A program made the position numbers and the translations under genes. A stretch of DNA of 11,208 nt, taken from contig DATBRC010000070.1 of NCBI GenBank assembly GCA_036560485.1, forward strand, positions 1-11,208. The letters run 5' to 3'. The notes beneath the pieces are model-generated. The model worked only from the letters and a program-made list of their open reading frames with translations. It was not told the DNA's origin and did not search any database. Shown here piece by piece: positions 5,179-11,208 of the stretch; the first letter of the stretch is position 1, and the number at the start of each line of letters is the position of its first letter. This DNA is from DATBRC01 sp036560485. Lineage in GTDB: Bacteria; Pseudomonadota; Gammaproteobacteria; Burkholderiales; Burkholderiaceae_D.

Positions 5179-5625
5179 TCAGAGGTTCGCGATCTGGTCG
5201 AGACCGACCCACACGATCATGTAGTAGAGCACAGCGAAAACCGCGTTGCTGACCGCCAGTGGCAACCATATTCGGCGCATGTCAACGCCCAGCCAGCGAA
5301 GCGCCACTATGATCGGCTCCTGGCCGACTACGGCGCAGCCGAGAGAGAGGCCGCCCCAGACTCCCCACCTGCTGGCTAACGCCACGGCCCTAGGTGTGCG
5401 AAACCGCACGATCCAGCGGTTGACGAAATCAATCCGCAAACTCTGGCCTGCGAGATAGGCGAGGACGAGCCCCTCAAAGTAGCTTGCTACCGCGACCACA
5501 GGCAAAAGAACCCACGGGCTGTAGTTTGCCTTGATGCCCACACCGACCGCCACCGATGGCCCCAACACAAGATTGGGGGTCGCCGACAGAGCGACGATGG
5601 AAGCCCATGTCCAGAAATTCGCCAT
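5179..5625 (-). CDS. Small integral membrane protein, Sm_multidrug_ex (COG2426)-like
   Basis: This 148-residue, very hydrophobic protein has about four membrane segments (near 8-30, 37-58, 85-104 and 118-138). A cytoplasmic-type basic stretch, NRWIVRFRTPRAVALASRWG, lies between them. The WGVWGGLSLGCAVVGQEPIIVALRWLGVDMRR region, followed by a final helix, resembles the so-called small multidrug export family. That name is historical and transport of drugs is not shown for most members. I set the start at ATG 5625 with GGGA upstream; the frame is open to 5703 but that part does not look conserved. The coding sequence is clearly richer in G and C than the array genes to its left. It lies 100 bp downstream of the amino acid permease gene and may be cotranscribed with it. 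The family call is tentative; a membrane protein is certain. Confidence 0.6.
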   Translation of the reverse strand: MANFWTWASIVALSATPNLVLGPSVAVGVGIKANYSPWVLLPVVAVASYFEGLVLAYLAGQSLRIDFVNRWIVRFRTPRAVALASRWGVWGGLSLGCAVVGQEPIIVALRWLGVDMRRIWLPLAVSNAVFAVLYYMIVWVGLDQIANL

Positions 5626-5725
5626 AACGATATTCCCATTATTGAAAGTTAGTGGAGAGCCTACAGATGAACCATGCTTTAGGCAATTATCTTTCCAATT
5701 CACGCCTTGAGACAGTGGCGGTTTC

Positions 5726-7087
5726 TTAGTTGCCCCGCATCCTTTTCCGATTCAATAAGAACGGGACCACCCCAATCGCAATGCCGCCCAATCCAACAAT
5801 ATTGGTCGTGAGATCAAATGTCGGCACACTATATGCCGCAATGAAAAACAAAAAGGCGGCACTGACGACCGGCCACGCGATCAGAAATAGAAAATTATGT
5901 GCGGAAGCAAAAGCCTGCTTGCGATAATGCCAGGCACAAGCAAGTCCAGCCAAGCCATAATAAAAAGCTACCTGGAATCCGATGGCGTTGACTGAATCCT
6001 TGATGATCAGATTCACTGTCGGAAAGTAGGACGATAAAAACAAGAACAAAGTCCCGCATAACGCGATCACTGCAGTGGCGACCCAAGGCGTTTGCCAAGT
6101 TGCATGCAAGATCGCGTAGCGCGGATGGAGAACGCCGTCCCTACCCTTGGCATACATCGTGCGGGTGAATTGCAAGATGGAAGTTTCCAGTGTCCCAACC
6201 GAACTCAGCATCACTGCGATGACTGCCATGTAGCTCCATGGTTTGGGAAACAATTTCTCGGCAATGGCAAACACGATGTTGGTGCTGGATTGTTCGAGTT
6301 CCTGATCGGTCAACACAAGCAGGCTGACGGCCGCGAAGGACATGAACAAGAACAATACAATTACCATCGCCCACACTGCTCCCAAACCTGGCGCACGGCT
6401 TGCGTCCTTGGTTTCTTCATTCAAGTTAACCGTGACATCCCAGCCCCAGAAAAAAAACAATGCAGTCAGCGCACCGGTCGCAAATAGATGCGGCGTAAAT
6501 TCTGTAACGGCAAACCATTTCCAGGAAAATGCATGCGCCGGATGAGCGCCAAACTTCATTACGGCGACAATCACGACCAATATCAGAATCAATATTTCCA
6601 GCCCCGTCATCACGACCTGCGTATAGCTGGTCGGTTTGATGCCTTTGACGATGACGGCACTGACGGCCAGCAACCAGCCAGCGGCGACGAAGGTCACGAC
6701 GGACGGGTCATTGGCAAACTGCGGCTTAATCAATAACAAGGTGGCAGTCGCCGCCGGAATCGTACCCGACACCATAAAGACGGCAGATGCCACGAGCAAT
6801 GCCCAACCGGCAAAGAAACCAAGCGTCGGATTAAAAATACTGCCTACCCAAGAGTAGGATGCTCCGGCGTTGGCGTTCATGCGGTTCAAATGCATATAGG
6901 CAAAGGTCACGCCAAACATGATCAACCCGCAATACAGCAAGCTGGCCGGCGCAAGCGTGCCTACCGCTGCGGCAAGAGTAGAAGTGGTGGCAGCGATGCT
7001 GAAAGCAGGTGCGGTGCCCGCCACACCCATGATGATCGATTCGCCGGTGCCGAGCGCGTTTTCTTTGAGTCCCACTTCCTTAGTCAT
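5726..7087 (-). CDS. APC-family amino acid permease
   Basis: This 453-residue protein has the length and about 12 hydrophobic segments of the amino acid-polyamine-organocation superfamily, secondary transporters of the inner membrane with the LeuT fold. The N-terminal GTGESIIMGVAGTAPAFSIA matches the unwound first helix that binds substrate. ANAGASYSWVG, near residue 75, is the conserved segment after helix 2. NLNEETKDASRAPG, near residues 222-235, matches the E-E-x-K motif after helix 6. The substrate cannot be told from sequence alone; amino acids or amines are likely, with proton symport or exchange. The ATG follows GGGGAG at good spacing. DUF421 lies 82 bp upstream and the small membrane protein 100 bp downstream on the same strand, so a common transcript is possible. 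Confidence 0.88.
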   Translation of the reverse strand: MTKEVGLKENALGTGESIIMGVAGTAPAFSIAATTSTLAAAVGTLAPASLLYCGLIMFGVTFAYMHLNRMNANAGASYSWVGSIFNPTLGFFAGWALLVASAVFMVSGTIPAATATLLLIKPQFANDPSVVTFVAAGWLLAVSAVIVKGIKPTSYTQVVMTGLEILILILVVIVAVMKFGAHPAHAFSWKWFAVTEFTPHLFATGALTALFFFWGWDVTVNLNEETKDASRAPGLGAVWAMVIVLFLFMSFAAVSLLVLTDQELEQSSTNIVFAIAEKLFPKPWSYMAVIAVMLSSVGTLETSILQFTRTMYAKGRDGVLHPRYAILHATWQTPWVATAVIALCGTLFLFLSSYFPTVNLIIKDSVNAIGFQVAFYYGLAGLACAWHYRKQAFASAHNFLFLIAWPVVSAAFLFFIAAYSVPTFDLTTNIVGLGGIAIGVVPFLLNRKRMRGN

Positions 7088-7169
7088 GATCTCTCCCCAA
7101 TATGAATGCCACTCTCACCAAGAAAAAAAGTTCCTACATTGACGGCACTGCATCTTTTGCGTTATGCCT

Positions 7170-7643
7170 TCATGTTTTAGAGGGCAATCCACGCACGCTG
7201 ATCTGTCCATTGTTTTCTAAAACAGCAAAGTGAACATGCTCAATACATGCTACGCCGGCTTGCCTGAGTGCCGCATCCAGTTCATGCTGTGTGACTTTTT
7301 CCTTGTGCATGACATCGGTGTATAAATGGCCATTGTGGATCAATATCTGAGGCCGTCCTTCAACCAATCCGGCAATGCGCTTGCTTCGATAAGTAATATA
7401 ACCAAGCGTATAGTTCGCAGCGACCAGCGAAATTGCGGAGATGAATCCGCCGATCAGAGAATTATCGCCGCCATTGATTGAGTTTTGAACAGCATTGCTC
7501 AGAACAAGCAATAGAACAAGATCGAATGGAGCAAGCTGCCCGACTTGGCGCTTTCCCGTAATGCGCAATAAGACGATCATGAATACATATGTTGCGACCG
7601 CACGAAGAATAAGTTCCCACCAGCCAACAGTTAAATTGAACAT
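7170..7643 (-). CDS. DUF421 / YetF-like membrane protein
   Basis: This 157-residue protein of the DUF421 family (Bacillus YetF, Escherichia YcaP) has two or three N-terminal membrane helices. They contain the family motif LLRITGKRQVGQLAPFDLVLLLVLSNAVQNSI (about residues 25-56). A soluble C-terminal domain follows, with GRPQILIHNGHLY and the HELDAALRQAGV segment, ending in ISVRGLPS. Function is not established. Some Bacillus homologues of this family are linked to spore germination, but that does not apply to this organism. The ATG follows GGGGAC at 4 nt, much like the leader of the permease gene. It is the first gene of the minus-strand block and is divergent from the TRAP operon across 235 bp. 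Confidence 0.9.
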   Translation of the reverse strand: MFNLTVGWWELILRAVATYVFMIVLLRITGKRQVGQLAPFDLVLLLVLSNAVQNSINGGDNSLIGGFISAISLVAANYTLGYITYRSKRIAGLVEGRPQILIHNGHLYTDVMHKEKVTQHELDAALRQAGVACIEHVHFAVLENNGQISVRGLPSKT

Positions 7644-7878
7644 AATGTCCCCAATATTTTATGATCCATCATGAGATGAAATGATCGTGCATAGATAGAA
7701 TAAGGCCACCATCGCGCCATTAGAAATACGTATTAGCCGCCGCTACCATACTACACAATATTCATCCAACTGCAATTTGATATGCTCCTCAGCTTCAATC
7801 TCAACTTAGAGATCTATCCATGTATTAGAATTGACTGCGTTATTTGAGTATTTTTGCCAGTTCATCTCAACTGATTCT
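7644..7878. promoter_or_regulatory. Divergent intergenic region, DUF421 / TRAP operon
   Basis: This AT-rich gap must hold promoters for both directions. TTGATA occurs near 7787 on the plus strand, but no good -10 partner lies at 17 nt. I see no strong sigma-70 promoter, riboswitch or clear operator. The short palindrome CATC-ATGA-GATG near 7666-7677 is just upstream of the DUF421 gene and could be chance. Confidence 0.35.
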
Positions 7879-8406
7879 ATGCAAAAAAATCGACCGTCCT
7901 GGCTTCTACGTTGTTTGCGTCAACTGGATAGTGTGCTGATACGTATTACGTCAGTCACGACAATACTGATCATTCCGTTTGCGCTGTTACTTTGTCTGCA
8001 ATGGCCATTACGCGAATGGGTCCATGCTTTTTCAACTCAAGCGAACGACTTGGCGCAGCTACTGTTCGGAATATATGTCAGCGTCGGCATTACCTATGCG
8101 ACCCGCATGCACGCACATTTGACGCCTGATGTGGTTGCGCGGCGCTATCCGGGCCGCGTGCGCTCGCTGTTATTGAAATATGTGTCGATTGTGATCGTAT
8201 TGCCATGGACGGTTTTTATTCTCTATGCGTCAGCACCAATGGCATGGCAATCAATCAAACAATTGGAAGATTTCCCAGATACGTTCAATCCTGGATATTT
8301 CATCCTCAAAATCAGTGTGTTCTTGTTTGCGTTGCTGGTGCTGTTGCAGGCAGTTGTCGATATTTTTCTGCCTACGGCATCATCACCTCCCGCAGGGGAT
8401 CATTGA
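7879..8406 (+). CDS. TRAP transporter small permease (DctQ-type)
   Basis: This 175-residue protein has four hydrophobic segments (about 24-48, 56-78, 98-122 and 134-158), the normal plan of the small DctQ subunit of tripartite ATP-independent periplasmic transporters. The segment ATRMHAHLTPDVVARRYPGR after the second helix is the characteristic basic loop. It forms an inner-membrane complex with the large permease and works with a periplasmic binding protein using the sodium gradient. I prefer the ATG at 7879; an in-frame TTG at 7831 would add 16 residues, and neither has a clear ribosome binding site. Its stop codon overlaps the start of the large permease (TGATG), showing translational coupling. 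Substrate class is not readable; the pair looks most like the COG4665/COG4664 (mannitol/chloroaromatic) branch. Confidence 0.82.
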   Translation: MQKNRPSWLLRCLRQLDSVLIRITSVTTILIIPFALLLCLQWPLREWVHAFSTQANDLAQLLFGIYVSVGITYATRMHAHLTPDVVARRYPGRVRSLLLKYVSIVIVLPWTVFILYASAPMAWQSIKQLEDFPDTFNPGYFILKISVFLFALLVLLQAVVDIFLPTASSPPAGDH

Positions 8407-9866
8407 TGGGTGCCACTGGATTATGGATGTTATTGGTTACCGCCATTCTGATGGCCATCAGCGGCTTGCCCGCATGGATCGTATTGATCAGCACTTCCAT
8501 GATATTCACGGTCGGTGGACTCGTCTCCGGTTTATTTACGCTACCGCTTTTTTTCGCACTGCCATCGCGCATACTCGGTCTGCTTGAGCATGACTTGTTA
8601 CAGGCATTGCCACTCTATGTTCTGATCGGGATGATGCTTAACCGTTTGCCTCTGATCGACATTTTATTCCGCGTCGGTAACCGCCTATTGCGCCGCACGG
8701 CCGCTGCACCCTATTTGACAGGTATAGGCTTGGGTGCCCTCATGGCACCGATGAATGGCTCGGTCGGCGCCAGCGTTGCGATGCTGGCACGTGCAGTTCT
8801 ACCTCGACTGAATGCACAAGGCGTTCCAGCAGAACGGAGTGCCGCTCTCGTCTGCACCGCCAGTACAATCGGTGTCGTTGTGCCGCCATCGCTGGTTCTG
8901 ATATTACTGGGCGATGCGATGATGCGTGCGCATACCGAAGCGGTCAATGCGACTGCCCGAGCAACTCGCATCATCAATACTCAGGATATTTTTCATGGCG
9001 CGCTATTGCCAGCAGCTTGTCTGCTGCTACTGTTTTTCATGATTACATGGTGGCGCAATCGCAAAGCGATTGCCGTCAACACGGTCACGCGGACGGAGGA
9101 TTCCAATACATTGCCGGTTAGCCGTAGCGACTGGATAATCGCCTGTTGCAGCGTGGTCTGCATTCTGGCCCTACTGACATCCGTCACACTGGGTTATCTC
9201 TATGCGGTCGAAGGAGCGGCAACCGGCGGCCTTGTGCTGTTATTGTTCGGCCTGATCACACGTTCTTTGACGCGCCCGGTATTCGAGGCGATCTTGCGCG
9301 ACACGTTGGCAATCACCGGCATGCTGTTCGCATTGTTGATAGCGGCCACCATGTACACCTTGGTATTGCGTGCATTTGAAACCGACTTGTGGATCAGTGA
9401 TTTTTTACGGGGTTTACACGGTGGCGGATCAACCGCGTTAATCATCGTGTTACTGATTCTTATGCTGAGTGCATTTGTATTGGATGCAATCGAAATCACT
9501 TTCGTCATCATTCCCATTGCCATGCCGCCGTTGTTGATGCTGGTACCCGATACAACCTGGGTTGCTGTGCTGACGCTAATGGTATTGCAAGCCAGTTTTT
9601 TGCTGCCGCCATTCGGTTATGCGGTATTGATGGCAGGAAGTATCATGCATCAAAAATTATCGCAACGCGCATTGGCGCGCGCTTTACTTCCCTATCTGCT
9701 GGCACAGGTTGCGGTCATGTTACTGGTCTTGCTGTGGCCGAACATGGTATGGCATAGCCATTCAAGCGACTTGTCCAATGCGACAAGCAATAAACAATTG
9801 TCGGATGAAGAAGTGCATAAACTATTCGACGAACAGCGGCTGCAAAATGAGAAAGATTCAAATTGA
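8406..9866 (+). CDS. TRAP transporter large permease (DctM-type)
   Basis: This 486-residue protein with about 12 membrane segments belongs to the DctM family, the catalytic membrane subunit of TRAP transporters. Visible family landmarks are FTLPLFFALPSRI near 44-56, APMNGSVGASVAM at 114-126 and the proline-containing GVVVPPSLVLILLGD at 156-170. A matching second-half region around ATMYTLVLRAFETDLW follows. It is longer than the shortest DctM proteins (about 425) because of an internal hydrophilic section and a polar C-terminal tail of about 35 residues with acidic and basic runs (LSDEEVHKLFDEQRLQNEKD). The ATG overlaps the dctQ stop and has AGGGG upstream. The frame stays open back to 8205 inside dctQ, but that part is an overlap shadow. 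No DctP or TAXI-type binding protein is in the window. Confidence 0.88.
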   Translation: MGATGLWMLLVTAILMAISGLPAWIVLISTSMIFTVGGLVSGLFTLPLFFALPSRILGLLEHDLLQALPLYVLIGMMLNRLPLIDILFRVGNRLLRRTAAAPYLTGIGLGALMAPMNGSVGASVAMLARAVLPRLNAQGVPAERSAALVCTASTIGVVVPPSLVLILLGDAMMRAHTEAVNATARATRIINTQDIFHGALLPAACLLLLFFMITWWRNRKAIAVNTVTRTEDSNTLPVSRSDWIIACCSVVCILALLTSVTLGYLYAVEGAATGGLVLLLFGLITRSLTRPVFEAILRDTLAITGMLFALLIAATMYTLVLRAFETDLWISDFLRGLHGGGSTALIIVLLILMLSAFVLDAIEITFVIIPIAMPPLLMLVPDTTWVAVLTLMVLQASFLLPPFGYAVLMAGSIMHQKLSQRALARALLPYLLAQVAVMLLVLLWPNMVWHSHSSDLSNATSNKQLSDEEVHKLFDEQRLQNEKDSN

Positions 9867-9878
9867 ATATGATGTTAT

Positions 9879-9894
9879 GAAAGGACGGCCTTTC
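9879..9894 (+). terminator. Candidate terminator after TRAP operon
   Basis: GAAAGG and CCTTTC form a 6-bp perfect stem around ACGG, 12 nt after the large-permease stop codon. It is followed only by TATTG, so the U-tract is poor. It could be a weak intrinsic terminator or a 3' stabilising hairpin. Confidence 0.45.
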
Positions 9895-9944
9895 TATTGA
9901 ACACCCACTGTGTTGTTCGTCAAATCGATAAAAAGAAACGATTA

Positions 9945-9964
9945 GAACTCATTTCATAAATACC
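9945..9964 (+). repeat. IS left terminal inverted repeat
   Basis: The 20 bp at 9945-9964 are perfectly complementary to 10777-10796. The transposase stop codon (TGA on the minus strand, 9954-9956) is inside this repeat. TA precedes it. Confidence 0.92.
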
Positions 9965-10741
9965 TACGCAGCAAGATCATAGAGCAAGCGAGATGGACAA
10001 AGCCGGTAAATCGACGATCATCGTATTCCCAACGGGTCAACACTCTACGGAATTTGTTGAGCCATGCGAACAGGCGCTCGATCTTCCAGCGGCGTTTGTA
10101 CCTGCGCAAAATGCGCCCATCCTGCGTGACTGGCTTAACCCGACTGCACTTGTGCGGCGCAATCATCTCAATGCCATCGTCTGCAAGCCTTTCATCGAGC
10201 GGATCACTGTCATAGGCACGATCCCCGACAAGTCGTTCAGGTCGTCCCATGGTGACGGTCTCATTGAGGGTAGCATCGACAAGGGTGACTTCATGTGGGC
10301 TAGCAGAAGCCGTGTGCACGGCGAGTGGAAGACCTGTAGCATCCGCAATTGCCATGAGCTTCGTACCTTTGCCCCGCTTGGTCTTTCCCACTTTAGCCCC
10401 CCTTTTTTCGCCACGACGAAGGTGCCGTCGATAAAGCATTCCGATAAATCGATATCGCCTCGTGCTTCCAGATCTTGCGCCAATGCTTCCAGCAAGCGGC
10501 GCAGCGTGCCGTCCTTAACCCAGGCACTGAAGCGCCGAAAGCAGGTAGCGTATGACGGAAACTCATCCGGTAAATCAGCCCATGCTGCGCCCGTGCGCAA
10601 TATCCATACCACGCCATCCATGACCGCACGGTCATCATGCTCAACGGGCCTGCCACGTCCATCGGCACGCCGCCCTGGTGATGGAATCAAAGGTGCCAGC
10701 ACTGCCCATTGTTCATCGGTAAGTCGTTTCCTGCTCACCAT
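9954..10741 (-). CDS. IS5-family DDE transposase, made by -1 frameshift
   Basis: Two overlapping frames give one transposase. The first (10741 to 10163) encodes the N-terminal part RKRLTDEQWAVLAPLIP, the GRGRPVEHDDRAVMDGVVWILRTGAAW region and the first catalytic aspartate in FIDGTFV. The second (to 9954) encodes KTKRGKGTKLMAIADATGLPL, the second aspartate in GDRAYDSDPL and the glutamate in RRYKRRWKIERLFAWLNKF (the YREK-like signature). Joined at the A6G6 run by a -1 shift, they form about 262 residues, the usual size, with all three DDE residues. Without the shift a 192-residue product lacking the second D and the E would be made, possibly a regulator. The ATG at 10741 follows AGGTG. Programmed frameshifting is known for this IS group, so I read this as control of expression rather than a mutation. 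Confidence 0.88.
10397..10408 (-). promoter_or_regulatory. Probable programmed -1 frameshift site (A6G6)
   Basis: On the minus strand six A are followed by six G, then C TAA. In the first frame the codons read AAA AAA GGG GGG CTA. After slipping back by one the codons GCT AAA GTG continue the transposase (AKVGKTK). A slippery A-run exactly where the two conserved halves must be joined is what is expected of IS5/IS427-type elements. I cannot verify a stimulatory stem-loop. Confidence 0.75.
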
Positions 10742-10776
10742 TTCGGCACCTAATTTGCCTGAAATGCGAACAGACC

Positions 10777-10796
10777 GGTATTTATGAAATGAGTTC
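10777..10796 (-). repeat. IS right terminal inverted repeat
   Basis: This is the perfect 20-bp partner of 9945-9964. It is followed by TA and then by the GNAT remnant. The repeat itself supplies an ATG (10789-10791) in frame with that remnant. Confidence 0.92.
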
Positions 10797-10992
10797 TAGT
10801 AAAGAAACTTTATTCAGTAGCAGTAGCCCCAAGATGCGTCGGCAAGGTTACAGCACGAAATTAATCCAACGTGCCGAACATGCTTTGACTTCGATAGGTT
10901 GTACGAAAATTAATTTACAAGTCCGATCCACGAATGCGCCAGTAGCTGCTTTCTATAAAGAACTTGACTATAAAAATCTGCCAGCACACTAA
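10797..10992 (+). pseudogene. GNAT acetyltransferase remnant cut by the IS
   Basis: About 65 residues of a GNAT-family N-acetyltransferase remain. SPKMRRQGYSTKLIQRAEHAL is the acetyl-CoA-binding motif A (R-R-Q-G-Y-S in place of the usual R-R-Q-G-x-G). KINLQVRSTNAPVAAFYKELDYK is motif B, closest in style to YpeA-like acetyltransferases. The N-terminal half, with the first strands and helices, is missing. The C-terminal end stops early at LDYKNLPAH, where relatives continue for some 15-20 residues. The IS lies directly at the break, but no matching N-terminal half is found on its other side, so an adjacent deletion probably accompanied or followed insertion. A start codon from the IS end could in principle allow translation of this fragment. 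Its stop overlaps the stop of the convergent gene by 4 bp. Confidence 0.75.
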
Positions 10993-11208
10993 AGCGATAG
11001 ACGTGATCCCGTCAATTCATGACGGATCGCTTTCAGCTTAACCTTGATCCGTTGTTCGTTTTCTCTCCCCATTCGCAGCAATATCTTGTGCCCTGCCGAG
11101 CTTGCCTCCAATGCCGGGTCAGCAAATTGATAAAGTATGTGAGACTGTACAACGGCAAGTGGTCCATTCACTGCCGGTGCCGACAGCAGATGATCGATCA
11201 CAGCAATC
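10989..11208 (-). CDS. C-terminal part of an unrecognised protein (runs off window)
   Basis: The frame is open to the right edge, so the true start is probably outside. A GTG at 11201 is in frame but has no clear ribosome binding site. The 72 visible residues are soluble, with helix-forming stretches IAVIDHLLSAPAVNGPLAVVQ and HKILLRMGRENEQRIKVKLKAI, and end in a polar RHELTGSRLSL. I do not recognise the family. The gene is convergent with, and overlaps by 4 bp at the stop codons, the truncated GNAT remnant. That suggests this end of the remnant is close to an old junction or that the two genes are naturally tail to tail. Confidence 0.55.
   Translation of the reverse strand, partial: IAVIDHLLSAPAVNGPLAVVQSHILYQFADPALEASSAGHKILLRMGRENEQRIKVKLKAIRHELTGSRLSL

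Larger units (their letters stand above)
9945..10796 (-). mobile_element. Complete IS5-family insertion sequence (IS427-like), 852 bp
   Basis: Both ends are visible: a 20-bp perfect inverted repeat beginning GAACTCATTTCA at 9945-9964, with its complement at 10777-10796. TA dinucleotides flank both sides (9943-9944 and 10797-10798), which fits the short TA-type target duplication of this group. Inside is one DDE transposase on the minus strand, split over two frames, with its stop codon lying in the terminal repeat. Size, TA target, IR-embedded stop and frameshifted transposase all point to the IS427-like group of the IS5 family. The interior is GC-richer than the flanks. Nothing looks decayed, so the copy may be active or recent. 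No passenger gene is present. Confidence 0.92.

Noticed and set aside
5626..5703. Longer N-terminus for the small membrane protein.
   Set aside because: The extension is polar and unlike a family start; the ATG at 5625 has GGGA at good spacing and leads straight into the first hydrophobic segment.
8205..8405. Start of the TRAP large permease at 8205 inside dctQ.
   Set aside because: This would be a 67-codon overlap in another frame. The ATG at 8406 has AGGGG upstream and the usual TGATG coupling, and gives the normal family N-terminus.
9993..10787. Long plus-strand frame of 264 codons across the IS.
   Set aside because: It is antisense to the conserved transposase, shows no recognisable domain, and is explained by the GC-rich coding strand opposite.

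Overview
The window looks like a piece of a Gram-negative (Pseudomonadota) chromosome, most likely a betaproteobacterium. That placement is inferred from the mix of a TRAP permease pair, an IS5-family element, a lipobox lipoprotein and moderate base composition, and no single gene proves it. No rRNA, tRNA or CRISPR array is visible. No gap without a gene exceeds 300 bases.

Layout. (1) Positions 120-4924 hold nine small, functionally unrelated genes, all on the minus strand. In coordinate order they are a PaiB-like FMN-binding protein, a GFA/CENP-V zinc protein, a cupin, a VOC/bleomycin-resistance-like protein, a DUF1801 protein, an antibiotic-biosynthesis-monooxygenase (ABM) domain protein, a three-TM membrane protein with Cys pairs, a small lipoprotein and a DUF5362-like membrane protein. 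Most have their own ribosome binding site and a separate gap, so the stretch resembles a cassette array or accessory island. (2) Positions 5179-7643 are also minus-strand but GC-richer and more conventional: a small membrane protein, an APC-family amino acid permease and a DUF421 (YetF-like) protein. (3) Positions 7879-9866 are a plus-strand two-gene operon for the small and large TRAP permeases, with no substrate-binding protein in view. (4) Positions 9945-10796 are a complete IS5-family insertion sequence with perfect 20-bp ends and a transposase split by a -1 frameshift at an A6G6 run. It abuts a truncated GNAT acetyltransferase remnant. (5) The window ends in the C-terminal part of an unrecognised minus-strand protein.

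Main observation. Three gaps of the minus-strand array carry copies of an unrecognised dispersed repeat of about 65-91 bp (1278-1368, 2788-2878, 5024-5096). The copies align without gaps over the well-conserved part. Each is centred on an 18-bp inverted repeat with arms ATCCCAT/ATGGGAT, and one inner base pair has changed in a compensatory way (A-T in two copies, G-C in the third). Every copy sits 3' of one gene and 5' of the next, and its edge on the gene-start side is a conserved TACACT (minus strand) that could act as a -10 box. Canonical integron attC sites were looked for and not found. The repeat could be a REP-like mRNA 3' element, a small non-autonomous mobile element, a portable promoter, or a joint of an unfamiliar cassette system. 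The sequence alone does not decide.

The genes do not form one pathway. The transport genes (APC permease, TRAP pair) and DUF421 form a membrane-oriented half, and the array holds small soluble or stress-type and membrane proteins of the kind often found in exchangeable regions.
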